Shown here: piece by piece, positions 16,834-26,083 of the stretch | Layout of the letters: each line of letters starts with the position of its first letter | Numbering within the stretch: the stretch's first letter is position 1 | Made by a program: the position numbers and the translations under genes | From: Phenylobacterium montanum | GTDB taxonomy: Bacteria > Pseudomonadota > Alphaproteobacteria > Caulobacterales > Caulobacteraceae | Reading direction: 5' to 3' | DNA: 64,000 nucleotides | Assembly (NCBI RefSeq): GCF_018135625.1 | Contig: NZ_CP073078.1 | Coordinates: 4,992,501-5,056,500 of the forward strand | Notes under the pieces: generated by a model | Database searches by the model: none | Seen by the model: only the letters and a program-made list of their open reading frames with translations | What the model was told of the DNA's origin: nothing

Positions 16834-18771
16834 CTATTTCCGCGCCGCCAGGATCTCGTCCAGCCGCGCCGGCTGGCCGGCGGTCCGCTCCAGGTGCGGG
16901 TAGCGCAGGCCGCCACGATAGTCGATGCGCACGGTGCGATACTCGTCCTTGTTCTTGATCAGCAGCTCGATCGGGGAGCCGCTGGCCGCAGAGGCCTTGA
17001 TGGCGTCCTTCAGGTCGTCGGCGCTGAAGGCCTCGCCGTTCACCGCCACGATCTGGCTGCCCTCGGTCAGGCCGGCCTTGAAGGCGGCGCTGTCCCAGAT
17101 CACCTGGGTCAGCATCCCCTCGCGGCCGATCGTGACGCCGATCGAGAAGGTCAGGTCGGTGATCTTGCGCATCATCTCGGCGCTCTTCTGAAACTCCGAG
17201 GGGGTGTCGGTATAGACCAGCTTGTAGCCGCCGCGGGCCAGGCCATCGAGCGGCGCGCCGGGGCCGTGCCCGTCCAGGCGCGCCTTGAGGAAGTTCGCCC
17301 AGTCATAGGGCTGCACCGCGTTCAGCGCCTGGACTACGGCGTCGAAGTCGTAGGTCCGGGTGACGTAGCTGCCGTCGTCGACGCCGAAGAAGGTCTTGGC
17401 GAAGTCGTCCAGCGAGCGTTTGCCGCCCGAGAGCTGGCGGATCAAGGTGTCGGCGTCGAGCCAGATCAGCTGGCCCTCGGAATAATAGTCCTCGCTGCGC
17501 TGCCAGCTCAGCCAGGACAGCGGCCGGCGCTCGGCGATGATCGGATCGTTGGTGGTGTCCTCCAGCTGCCGCCAGGCGCGGCCGATGCGGCCGTCATAGG
17601 TGGCGGCGGTCAGGGCGATGGCGTCCAGCGCCTCCTGCTTGGTCCACAGGCCCGCGCGCGCCGCCAGCACATAGCCCCAGTACTGCGTCTGGCCCTCATA
17701 GACCCAGAGCAGGCTGTCGCGCATGGGGGTGTCGAAGGTCGGGGTCCACAGATCCGCCGGCCGACGGAACTTGCCGTTCCAGGAGTGGGTGAACTCGTGG
17801 GCCAAGAGGTCGCGGGCGGGCGCGGTCTTGTCCCAGTCGAGGAAGTAGCGCGGCGTCGTGCCGTCCTCGCTTGACTGGTGATGCTCCAGCCCCTCGCCGC
17901 CCATGCGGTCGCTGAGCGAGAGCAGGAAATCGTAGTGATCGTAGTGGTGCGAGCCGAACAGCCTGTAGGCCTGGCGCACCAGGTTCTTGTGCGCCTCGAT
18001 CTGCTCGGCCTTGGCGTCGAGCTGTTCGGGCCGGTCGGTGATCACGTCCAGGCTGACACGCGCCGGACCGCCGGGATCGAGGTCGAAGCTCTTGTAGTAG
18101 CGGCCAGCGATCAGGGGCGAGTCGACCAGCTTGGCGAAGTCGACCGGCTTGTAGGACACGATGTCGCCGACCTTGCTGTCGACCTCCAGCGCTGTGGCGG
18201 GGGTGAAGCCCTCGGGCAGGCGCACCTGTGGGCGCACGGTGATCTGGCGCGAGAAGTGGCCGGCCGGGTAGAGGGCGACCGAGTTCCACTCCACGTTCAG
18301 CATCTGCGGCGTCATCACCACCCGGCCTTCGCGGGTCGAGACCGGCGAGAGGAACTGGAAGTCGAGGTCCAGGGCGCTGGCGCCGGCGGGCACATCGAGG
18401 TGGAAGGCATAGACGTTCACCGGATCGCGCACCCACTCGATCCGCTTGCCGCCGGCGGTGGCGATGAAGCCGGCGAACTTGTCGATGGTCCCGGTGGGCG
18501 AATGGTTGCCGGGCAGCCACTGGGGCAGGATCAGGGTGATGGGACCGGCGCCCTGAACCGGCACGGTCTCGTGCACGCTCATGATCGCGTGCGGCAGGTC
18601 GGTGGCGTCGACCTTCAGGTCGATCACGCCGGGATAGGGAACGTCCTTGGGCTCGGGGATAGGCTGGGTCGGCGTGGCCGGTTGGGGCAGGGCGGGTGCG
18701 GCGAAGGCCGCCAGCGGCATGGTGAGAGCGAACGCGCCGACTGTGGCGACGAGAACTGACTTAAGCGACAT
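16834..18771 (-). CDS. M61 family metallopeptidase with PDZ domain
   Basis: 645 residues from the ATG at 18771, which has GGAAGGATCGC directly upstream. A signal peptide covers residues 1-25 (LVATVGAFALTMPLAAFAAP), so the enzyme is exported. The zinc site HEFTH is at 325-329, within LAHEFTHSWNGKFRRPADLW as in glycyl-aminopeptidase-type M61 enzymes. A PDZ domain is at about residues 535-610 (IGVTIGREGMLTQVIWD, GLTEGSQIVAVNGEAF). The length is normal for the family. It probably trims peptides in the periplasm. It is a single gene: the upstream enoyl-reductase-like gene ends 118 bases away on the same strand. Confidence 0.92.
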   Translation of the reverse strand: MSLKSVLVATVGAFALTMPLAAFAAPALPQPATPTQPIPEPKDVPYPGVIDLKVDATDLPHAIMSVHETVPVQGAGPITLILPQWLPGNHSPTGTIDKFAGFIATAGGKRIEWVRDPVNVYAFHLDVPAGASALDLDFQFLSPVSTREGRVVMTPQMLNVEWNSVALYPAGHFSRQITVRPQVRLPEGFTPATALEVDSKVGDIVSYKPVDFAKLVDSPLIAGRYYKSFDLDPGGPARVSLDVITDRPEQLDAKAEQIEAHKNLVRQAYRLFGSHHYDHYDFLLSLSDRMGGEGLEHHQSSEDGTTPRYFLDWDKTAPARDLLAHEFTHSWNGKFRRPADLWTPTFDTPMRDSLLWVYEGQTQYWGYVLAARAGLWTKQEALDAIALTAATYDGRIGRAWRQLEDTTNDPIIAERRPLSWLSWQRSEDYYSEGQLIWLDADTLIRQLSGGKRSLDDFAKTFFGVDDGSYVTRTYDFDAVVQALNAVQPYDWANFLKARLDGHGPGAPLDGLARGGYKLVYTDTPSEFQKSAEMMRKITDLTFSIGVTIGREGMLTQVIWDSAAFKAGLTEGSQIVAVNGEAFSADDLKDAIKASAASGSPIELLIKNKDEYRTVRIDYRGGLRYPHLERTAGQPARLDEILAARK

Positions 18772-18889
18772 GCGATCCTTCCCAAAACGACGAGCGAATG
18801 CGTCTTGGGCGCGATGCATAGCGTGGCCTTGCGGCGAGGGCCATTTCGGCGCTGAAATCTTTGCTCAGCCGCGGTGGCCGGGGTGAAAT

Positions 18890-20059
18890 CTACCCCTCCA
18901 CCTCGAAGGTCAGGCCGGCCTGGGGCATGCGCTGCATCAGCGCCGCCGCCATGGCCGAGGCCGGGGTCCAGCAGCCGCCGGGGGTCACCTCGCGCGGGGT
19001 GTCCAGCGCCAGGGCCAGGCCAGCTTCGGCCAGGATCTTCGAGGTCGAACCGTAGCCTGGGTCGCGGTCGCCCTTGACCGCGCAGCGCAGTCGCCGCCCG
19101 TCCGCCGTCTCGGCGATGTAGAGGATGTCGTAGAAGCCGGTCTCGCGCTCCTCCTCGGTCGGGCCTTCGCCGGGCTTGGGCATGCCCGCGGCGCCGAAGG
19201 AGAAGCCGCCGAAGGGGCTTGGTGCGGCTGGCGGGCCGTCCAGCATCTGCATCTCGTCGTAGCGGAAGTCCCGGCCCCAGGGGTAGCCCAGGAGGAAGTT
19301 CGTGCGATGCACGGCCTTGGTGTTGATCGAGGCCATCATGAACGGCCCGACCCAGGTCCCCGTGGCCTCGTCCTCGTAAGGCGTCTCGCCGTCGGGTTGG
19401 TCGGCGCCGGTGAAGCCGGGGGTCAGGGCGAAGGGGTCGGCCAATAGCTTGCCGATAGACGGGTCCTGCTGCGCTGCGGCCATGGTGGCCATGCCGCTGG
19501 CGAGGGTGCCGCCGGAAAGGCCGCCCTTCATGGCCCGCAGACGCCCGCGCACCCGGGGCGCATAGGCGCCGAAGCGCTTCTTGGCCTCTTCTTCGGCGAA
19601 CCAGACGCCCATGTCGAAGGGGATGGAGTCGAAGCCGCAGGAGAACACCAGCCGCGCGCCGCTCGCCTTGGCCTCGTCCTGATGCTTGGCGGTCATCTCG
19701 GCGATCCAGTGCGACTCGCCGGTTAGGTCGACATAGTCGCAGCCGGTCTTGGCGCAGGCGGCCACGAGGCCCGAGCCGTAGAGCTGGTAAGGGCCGGCGG
19801 TCGAGATCACCACCTTGGTGCGCCGGGTCATGGCCTCAAGCGCCGCTGCATCATTGGCGTCGGCGACCACCAGCGGCAGGCTCTCCGGCCCGCCGATCAG
19901 GCTGCGCACCTCTTCCAGCTTGGCCTGGCTGCGGCCGGCCATGGCCCACTTGACCGCGCCGCCTGCGCCGTAGGTCTTGAGCAGATAGTCCGCGACCAGG
20001 CGGCCGGTGTAGCCGGTCGATCCGAAGGCGATGGCGTCGAATTCCTTGGCCCCGCTCAT
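18890..20059 (-). CDS. Saccharopine-dehydrogenase-like / trans-acting enoyl-reductase-like protein
   Basis: 389 residues from the ATG at 20059 with GGAGGAG 7-9 bases upstream; longer in-frame readings upstream are spurious. The N-terminal Rossmann motif is AFGSTGYTGRLVADYLL (residues ~11-27). It continues with VVISTAGPYQLYGSGLVAAC and CDYVDLTGE, the hallmarks of the saccharopine dehydrogenase/trans-acting enoyl reductase family. Mycobacterial relatives reduce polyketide lipids in trans; in proteobacteria the substrate is usually unknown. No polyketide synthase is nearby. It may share a transcript with the M61 peptidase downstream. Confidence 0.85.
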   Translation of the reverse strand: MSGAKEFDAIAFGSTGYTGRLVADYLLKTYGAGGAVKWAMAGRSQAKLEEVRSLIGGPESLPLVVADANDAAALEAMTRRTKVVISTAGPYQLYGSGLVAACAKTGCDYVDLTGESHWIAEMTAKHQDEAKASGARLVFSCGFDSIPFDMGVWFAEEEAKKRFGAYAPRVRGRLRAMKGGLSGGTLASGMATMAAAQQDPSIGKLLADPFALTPGFTGADQPDGETPYEDEATGTWVGPFMMASINTKAVHRTNFLLGYPWGRDFRYDEMQMLDGPPAAPSPFGGFSFGAAGMPKPGEGPTEEERETGFYDILYIAETADGRRLRCAVKGDRDPGYGSTSKILAEAGLALALDTPREVTPGGCWTPASAMAAALMQRMPQAGLTFEVEG

Positions 20060-20131
20060 GGCGCGCTCCTCCAGCTTTGGGTTTGCGCCATCATAGGCAG
20101 GCATAGACCGCGTGGGCCAGGGTCGAGGCGC

Positions 20132-20218
20132 GCGGCCAACCGTGACCTCGACACCACTGTCCGCTTCGCCGGCATGCCGGTCACCTACGGCGTGACCCTC
20201 TCGATGAAGTACCGCTGA
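20132..20218 (+). pseudogene. Remnant of a TonB-dependent receptor C-terminus
   Basis: In frame with the TGA at 20216-20218, the codons read AANRDLDTTVRFAGMPVTYG then VTLSMKYR and stop. This resembles the last two beta-strands of a TonB-dependent receptor of the kind common in this group. Nothing recognisable precedes it; the minus-strand reductase gene begins at 20059. It looks like the undeleted tail of a lost receptor. The fragment is short, so chance similarity is not excluded. Confidence 0.45.
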
Positions 20219-20232
20219 CGCCGCCGGTCGGC

Positions 20233-20280
20233 TCTCCTGCGGCTTGACCCCGTCCGCGCGGCGGTCAAGCTGTCGGGAGA
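20233..20280 (+). promoter_or_regulatory. Long stem-loop before the amidase gene
   Basis: GCTTGACC (20242-20249) pairs perfectly with GGTCAAGC (20263-20270), with an outer TCTCC/GGAGA pairing. The structure ends 22 bases before the amidase ATG. There is no T-run, so it is not a typical terminator. It could be a relic of the lost receptor gene or a 5' UTR structure. Confidence 0.4.
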
Positions 20281-20302
20281 AAAGCCGCAAGGGGCGCCGC
20301 CG

Positions 20303-21877
20303 ATGATCGCCGCACTGATGCTCGCCGCCGTGGTCGCCGGCGCGCCCTATCCCGCGGCCGAGAAGTCGATCGCCCAGATCGAGGCCGATCTCGCCGCCGG
20401 GCGCACCACCTGTGTGGCGGTGGTCCAGGCCTATCTGGACCGCATCCGCGACCTCGACCGGCAGGGGCCGGCCCTGCACAGTATCATCGCCCTCAATCCG
20501 CACGTGATGGCCGACGCGCGGGCGGCCGACGCGGCGCGGGCCAGGGGTGAGCACCTGGGGCCGCTGGCGGGCGTGCCGATCATCCTGAAGGACAATATCG
20601 ACAGCGACGACGACACCGCCACCACCGCCGGTTCCCTGGCGCTGAGGGACAACGTCACCCACCGCGACGCGCCCCTGGTCCGGCGGCTGACAGACGCCGG
20701 GGCCCTGATCCTGGGCAAGGCAAACCTGTCGGAATGGGCCAATATCCGCTCGGACCACTCGATCAGCGGCTGGTCGGCGGTGGGCGGGCTGGTCAGGAAT
20801 CCCTACGCCCTCGACCGCAACGCCTGCGGCTCCTCGGCCGGGACCGGTGCGGCGGTGGCCGCCAGCCTGGTTGCGGCGGGGGTGGGAACCGAGACCAACG
20901 GCTCGATCACCTGCCCGTCCTCGCTCACGGGCCTCGTAGGCCTGAAGCCGACCGTGGGGCTGGTCTCGCGCACCTATGTCGTGCCGATCTCCCACACCCA
21001 GGACACCGCCGGCCCCATGACCCGCAGCGTGGCCGACGCCGCCCTGCTGCTGACCGCCATGGCCGGCTCGGACCCCAAGGACCCGGCGACCGCCGAGGCC
21101 GACCGGCATCGGACCGACTACGTCGCCGCCCTGGCCGGGGCCAGCCTGAAGGGCAAGCGCCTCGGCGTGGTGCGGGTGACCGACGGGATGCCGCCGGCGG
21201 AGACGGCTCTCTTCGAAACGACCCTGAAGAAGCTCGCAGAGGCCGGCGCGGTGCTGGTGGACGTCACCGACGTGCATAGAGACCCCAGCCTGGGCGACGC
21301 CGAGCTCACCGTGCTTTTGACCGAGCTCAAGGTCGACCTGAACGCCTATCTGGCTTCGACCTCGCCTTCGGTGAAAACCCGCACGTTGCAGGACGTGATC
21401 GCCTTCAATGCGGCGACGCCGCGCGAACTCGCTATCTTCGGCCAGGAGACCTTCGAGGCGGCGGAACAGACCAAGGGGCTGGACGATCCCGCGTATCTGG
21501 CGGCGCGGGAGAAGGCGCTGAGGCTGACGCGGCAGGAGGGCATAGACGCGATCCTGGCCAAACATGACCTCGACGCCATCGTCGCACCCAGCTTCGGCCC
21601 GGCCTGGCGCACCGACGTGGTGACCGGCGACCACGACGCCGGCGGCGTCGGCAGCTATGCCGCCATCGCCGGCTATCCGCACCTGACCGTGCCCATGGGT
21701 CAGGTCATGGGCCTGCCGGTGGGCTTCTCCTTCATCGGGCCGGCCTGGAGCGAGGCGAAGCTCCTGGCCCTGGGCGCGGCCTTCGAGGCGTTGGTGCAGG
21801 GGCGCAGGGCCCCGACCTTCGCGCCCTCCGTGGAAAGCCGCGACGACGTGGCGGCTGCGCTGGAGCCGTCGAAGTAA
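20303..21877 (+). CDS. Exported amidase (amidase signature family)
   Basis: 524 residues with a short N-terminal signal sequence ([18 protein letters not shown]). The amidase-signature Ser-cisSer-Lys triad is visible: Lys96 in [10 protein letters not shown], the cis-Ser in CGSSAG (177-178) and the nucleophile Ser201 in [13 protein letters not shown]. The enzyme hydrolyses carboxylic amides, perhaps peptide amides, in the periplasm. AAGGGGCG upstream gives a ribosome site. Its stop is 3 bases from the end of a convergent TonB-receptor gene, so there is no space for separate terminators. Confidence 0.9.
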   Translation: MIAALMLAAVVAGAPYPAAEKSIAQIEADLAAGRTTCVAVVQAYLDRIRDLDRQGPALHSIIALNPHVMADARAADAARARGEHLGPLAGVPIILKDNIDSDDDTATTAGSLALRDNVTHRDAPLVRRLTDAGALILGKANLSEWANIRSDHSISGWSAVGGLVRNPYALDRNACGSSAGTGAAVAASLVAAGVGTETNGSITCPSSLTGLVGLKPTVGLVSRTYVVPISHTQDTAGPMTRSVADAALLLTAMAGSDPKDPATAEADRHRTDYVAALAGASLKGKRLGVVRVTDGMPPAETALFETTLKKLAEAGAVLVDVTDVHRDPSLGDAELTVLLTELKVDLNAYLASTSPSVKTRTLQDVIAFNAATPRELAIFGQETFEAAEQTKGLDDPAYLAAREKALRLTRQEGIDAILAKHDLDAIVAPSFGPAWRTDVVTGDHDAGGVGSYAAIAGYPHLTVPMGQVMGLPVGFSFIGPAWSEAKLLALGAAFEALVQGRRAPTFAPSVESRDDVAAALEPSK

Positions 21878-21880
21878 CCT

Positions 21881-24583
21881 CTATTCGAAGTGCGCGCGCA
21901 CGCCGAACTCGAAGGTCTGCAGGTAGAACTCACGCTGCAGCGGTCGGTCGTAGCGGCCCTCGAAGAAACGCAGGGGCTCGTTGTTCAGGTTCTTGACATC
22001 GAAGAAGACCTTGAGCTGCCGATTTATCTGATAGCTCGAGCTGAAATCGACCTGGAAGCGCTTGTCTTCGTAGTTGTTGGTGGCCTGGCTGCCGCCCACC
22101 GTGAACAGCGTTTTTCCTACATATTCGGTGGCGACGCGCAGTTCCAGTCCATCGGCCTCGTAGAACAGCGAGGCGTTGGCGGTCCAGCGCGAGGTGCCCG
22201 GCAACAGCGCCTTGACCCCGTTGAACAGCTGAATTTCGCTGTCGACATAGGTCACGTTGCTGTCGATGCCGAAATTGCGGAAGGCTTCGGGCGCCCAGAA
22301 GAACTTTTGGACGTACTGGCCTTCGATCCCCCGCGCGTAGGCCGGCACGTTCAGATAGGTGGACTCCTTGGCGATGCCGACAATGCCGGGATAGTTGGCC
22401 ACGTCGATCGTGCGGGTGACCGCATAGTTGGACAGTTCCTTGTCGAACACGCCCGCCGCCAGAATTCCGGACCCTGGCAGATACCACTCCAGCGAAGCGT
22501 CGATATTGTTGGAATAGGTCGGCAGCAGCTTGGGATTGCCGGTCGAAACCGATCCGCTGCCGACGTCCACTGAGGTCGAGGCGATGGTCTGGCTGAAGCC
22601 GGGGCGCGACAGGCCCGTCGAGTAGGTGAAGCGCCCGATCAGGTTGGGCATGAACTCGTAGCGGAACTGGAGGGTCGGGAAGGCGTCCACATAGCTGTTG
22701 TGGTTCACTTCCGGCGAAACCACCGTATCGCCGGCGGCGTCGGTCACCGATCCGAAGCCGCGATAGGTGGCGTCGGTCCCCTCCACGCGAACGCCGGCCA
22801 GGATCCCGACGTTCCGGTATTCGGTCTTGAACTGGGCATAGCCGGCGAAGACATTTTCGGTGTCGTGATAGTAGCTTCCGGTCTGGAAGCCCGATCCGCT
22901 CTTGAGCGTGAAGACAGCGGGGTTGTTGACGTTCGCGGCGTAGAAGGCTTTCAGGGCGTCGCCGCCGGCTCGGAACCCGATGGGATAGGCGCCGTCGTAG
23001 TAGGTGTAGGGTCCGCCGCCTTCGAAATTGGCCAGCGTGTCCGCCGTGGAGATGTTGTAGCGCTCCGAATAGTAGGTGACCGTCTTGTCGCGCAGCCGGA
23101 TCTTGGCGCCGAACTTGAACTCGTCGGCGTCCGAGATCAGGTGCACGGGAACAGTGACGTTGCCCGCGCCGGACCATTCCTCGTCCGCGTCCGTCTCGTG
23201 GCTGTTGGACAGCGAACCAAGGGTGAACTGGGTCGGGTCGATGGGATTGCCCCCGCTGACCACGGTGAATTTCGGCAGATTGGAATTGGTGTTGTCGTAG
23301 TTGATCCCGAACGTGTTGGGATTGTTGAAGGTCCAGTTGAAATCGAACGGCTTGTGATAGGTCGCCCGGGTATAGGCGCCCTGATAGTCGACCGTGAATC
23401 GTTCGAAGCGATCCGAGCCGCCCACCGCGATCACCGTGTTGCGGTGGGTTTCCTGCTGGTCGCGCAGGGTGGCGGTGACTTGGCCGGCCGGCGCCTGGAA
23501 GCCCGAGGGGTTGTTGGGATCGGTATAGTAGCAGGGCGCGGCCGACGGGCAGGTCGTACCCGCCGCTTGCAGCGGATTGCCGTTGGCGTCGAACTCGAGG
23601 TTTCCGTAGATCAGCCGTTGGCGATTGACGTTCTCGGTATAGCCCGCGACGTTGACGCGGGCGAAATAGTGATGGTCCGCATTGGGATCGAAATCGAATT
23701 CGCCGCTATAGCCGAACCGCCGGCGGAAATAGTTGTAGCGGCGGAATTCGCCCGAATCGTAGACCTTGTCGGGGCCGGTGAAGCCGTTGTCGACTCCATA
23801 CGCCTCCTCGAAGTCGTCGATCGATCGCCGGTCGTTGTGCTGGAACTGGGTGAGCACGAACGAGAATGGCGTCGGGTTGGAGATGAAGCCGGCGCGCGGG
23901 GCGCCGGGATCTCCATGGCCCGCGATCACCAGGCCATTGTCGCCGAGGCCGAAGCGACCGCCCAGCACTACCTGTTCGTTGATCGGCGCCCAGCTGTCGC
24001 GCAGGTTTTCGAAGCCGCCGCTTAGCTCCAGGTCCAGGAACGGCTGCTGAATCGCGCGCGCCGACCGCGGCGTGAGTTCCACCGACCCGCCGATGCCTTC
24101 GGCCTCGTGGTCAGGAAGGCCGGTCTTGGTCACCTCGATGCGGTCGACGGCGCCCACCGGCACGGTGTCGAACTCCACCGCCCGGCCGGTGCCGCCGAAA
24201 TAGGTGCCGCCCGGAAAGCTGTTGAGCAGCACCACGCCGCCGAATGTGGCGCCGTCCAGGTTGGAGTCGATGCCGCGGATGGTGATGAAACGCCCCTCGC
24301 CGGTGTCGATCGACAGCGACACGCCGGGCATGCGGCCCAGGGATTCGGCGGCGTTGAAGTCGGGATATTTGGCGATGGCCTCGGCCGACTGCACGTTGAT
24401 GATGTTGGGCGCGGCGAGCTGTTCGACGCGCGCAGTCGAGGTCTTGCGCGGGGCGGTCACGATCAGGTCGGTGACGCCCTTGGGCGGCGACGCCGCTGCA
24501 TCAGCAGCCAGGGCTTGGCGTCCCGCCGACAGGGCCGCGACTGAGGCGAAGGCGAGCAGGAGGTTTCGTCGGGCGTTTGTCAT
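21881..24583 (-). CDS. TonB-dependent receptor
   Basis: 900 residues from the ATG at 24583. Signal peptide at residues ~1-27, then a TonB-box-like DLIVTAPRK and a plug domain (AAESLGRMPGVSLSIDTGEG, then RFITIRGIDSNLDGATF, and IEVTKTGLPDHEAEGIGGSV). A 22-strand barrel follows, ending in FGVRAHFE. This is the receptor type common in Caulobacterales for carbohydrates or other large nutrients. An AT-rich region lies upstream. No enzyme operon is attached on its strand, so the ligand is unknown; the convergent neighbour is an amidase. Confidence 0.93.
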   Translation of the reverse strand: MTNARRNLLLAFASVAALSAGRQALAADAAASPPKGVTDLIVTAPRKTSTARVEQLAAPNIINVQSAEAIAKYPDFNAAESLGRMPGVSLSIDTGEGRFITIRGIDSNLDGATFGGVVLLNSFPGGTYFGGTGRAVEFDTVPVGAVDRIEVTKTGLPDHEAEGIGGSVELTPRSARAIQQPFLDLELSGGFENLRDSWAPINEQVVLGGRFGLGDNGLVIAGHGDPGAPRAGFISNPTPFSFVLTQFQHNDRRSIDDFEEAYGVDNGFTGPDKVYDSGEFRRYNYFRRRFGYSGEFDFDPNADHHYFARVNVAGYTENVNRQRLIYGNLEFDANGNPLQAAGTTCPSAAPCYYTDPNNPSGFQAPAGQVTATLRDQQETHRNTVIAVGGSDRFERFTVDYQGAYTRATYHKPFDFNWTFNNPNTFGINYDNTNSNLPKFTVVSGGNPIDPTQFTLGSLSNSHETDADEEWSGAGNVTVPVHLISDADEFKFGAKIRLRDKTVTYYSERYNISTADTLANFEGGGPYTYYDGAYPIGFRAGGDALKAFYAANVNNPAVFTLKSGSGFQTGSYYHDTENVFAGYAQFKTEYRNVGILAGVRVEGTDATYRGFGSVTDAAGDTVVSPEVNHNSYVDAFPTLQFRYEFMPNLIGRFTYSTGLSRPGFSQTIASTSVDVGSGSVSTGNPKLLPTYSNNIDASLEWYLPGSGILAAGVFDKELSNYAVTRTIDVANYPGIVGIAKESTYLNVPAYARGIEGQYVQKFFWAPEAFRNFGIDSNVTYVDSEIQLFNGVKALLPGTSRWTANASLFYEADGLELRVATEYVGKTLFTVGGSQATNNYEDKRFQVDFSSSYQINRQLKVFFDVKNLNNEPLRFFEGRYDRPLQREFYLQTFEFGVRAHFE

Positions 24584-24988
24584 GGGGACCTCGGAGGCGC
24601 AGCGCATCGCCGGCCGCCCCTCGCGACCAACGGCGTCCGTCGACGGCTCCTTAGTCTCGGCCGTTGATGAAAATCCTACAATTTCGTTGCATTTTTAAGA
24701 CGATTACTTGGATAAATTCAGCCGTGAGCTCGAATTTAAACTCTTACTATTGATCATTGTTCGGATTATTATTCATATATCCGTGATCTGACGTTTCAAT
24801 TGTGTTCGGCCAATTGGCGGAAGCCCACAGTCGACGCCTTCGTCGTGAAAGGGGGGCGTTCAGTGCGGCTGTCACACGACCTTTTTCTTGCCGGGCTAGA
24901 CCCCTGGCCGCCCGGCCTTGACCTGGTGGTCGCGCCGGCCGGCGGAACGATGTAAGCGACGCGCTGAAGCTTGTGGGAGCATGGTGAC
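24584..24988. promoter_or_regulatory. AT-rich divergent intergenic region
   Basis: 405 bases without a gene, between the TonB-receptor start (minus) and the phosphoesterase start (plus). Bases ~24660-24810 are strikingly AT-rich for this genome (for example the run around ATTATTATTCATATATC at ~24765) and must hold the receptor promoter. The flanking parts are GC-rich. I found no convincing inverted repeat, terminator or RNA gene in it. Confidence 0.45.
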
Positions 24989-26083
24989 GTGAGAACGTGT
25001 CTGACGCGGGCCTTGGGCCTGACCTTCGGCCTCGCCCTTCTCGGCGGTTGTGCTTCGGCTTCGGCCGGTCCGGACGCCAGCGTGCCGAAGTACGACCACA
25101 TCGTGGTGATCGTCGAGGAGAACAAGGACTACGAGCAGATCCTCAACCCGGCCGTGGCCCCGCATATCGCCGGCCTGGCCAAGCAATATGGCGATGCGAC
25201 CCGGTTCTACGGCGAGGTGCATCCCAGCGAGGCCAACTATGTGGCGCTGCTGGGCGGCGACACCTTCGGCATCCATGACGACGACGCCTTCTACTGCAAG
25301 CCCGGCCAGGTCGACCCGAACTGCGCTGGCGCCGGGGCGCCCGGCTACGTCGATCACACCACCACCGCCCGCCACCTCGGCCAGCAGATGGAGGAGAAGG
25401 GCCTGAGCTGGAAGGGCTATTTCGAGAACCTGCCGGCGCCCGGCTCCCTGGCCGTCAACGCCAGCGACCCGGCCTTCAACGACGGCACGCGCAAGACTGC
25501 GCTCTACGCCTCAAAACACTCCGGCTTCGTCAACTTCGCCCAGGTGCTGAACGATCCCCGGCGCGCGGACCACCTGGTGGGCTTCGACGCCCTGGAGCGC
25601 GACCTGAAGGCGAACGCCCTGCCGAATTTCGCCCTGGTCGTGCCCAACCAGTGCAACGAGATGCATGGGCTCTACGGCCCCAACATTCCGGCCGACTGCA
25701 CCGGCGCCGACCTGGCGGCGCTGATCGGCCGCGGCGACCGTGTGGTGGGCGATCTGGTCGCCAAGCTGCAGGCGACGCCGGCCTGGCGGTCCAGCCAGCG
25801 CTTCGCCATCGTCATCACCTTCGACGAGGGTTCAGGCAAGACCCGCGAGGGTTGCTGCGCGGTGACGCCGAACGCCCCGTCCAATTTCGGCGGCGGTCAC
25901 ATCCCGACCATCGTCATCACCAATCACGGGCCGCGCGGCGCGCGGGACGAGACGCCCTACAATCACTATTCGCTGCTGCGCACGATCGAGGACGCCTTCG
26001 GGATCAAGGAGCACCTGCGCCACGCGGCGGATACGGACAAGGGCGTGGTCCCGATGACGCCGCTGTTCAGGGACGGCGGCTGA
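24989..26083 (+). CDS. Phosphoesterase-family lipoprotein (acid phosphatase / phospholipase C type)
   Basis: 364 residues from the GTG at 24989, which places a lipoprotein signal with lipobox LGGC (Cys21) at the N-terminus; an upstream ATG extension would bury it. The mature part starts with YDHIVVIVEENKDYEQIL, the first metal-site motif of the phosphoesterase family (PF04185). It continues with ALVVPNQCNEMHG, VITFDEGSGKT and NHYSLLRTIEDAFGI. These enzymes cleave phosphate esters or phospholipids in the envelope. The 3' end overlaps the convergent metA-like gene by 17 bases. Confidence 0.88.
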   Translation: MRTCLTRALGLTFGLALLGGCASASAGPDASVPKYDHIVVIVEENKDYEQILNPAVAPHIAGLAKQYGDATRFYGEVHPSEANYVALLGGDTFGIHDDDAFYCKPGQVDPNCAGAGAPGYVDHTTTARHLGQQMEEKGLSWKGYFENLPAPGSLAVNASDPAFNDGTRKTALYASKHSGFVNFAQVLNDPRRADHLVGFDALERDLKANALPNFALVVPNQCNEMHGLYGPNIPADCTGADLAALIGRGDRVVGDLVAKLQATPAWRSSQRFAIVITFDEGSGKTREGCCAVTPNAPSNFGGGHIPTIVITNHGPRGARDETPYNHYSLLRTIEDAFGIKEHLRHAADTDKGVVPMTPLFRDGG

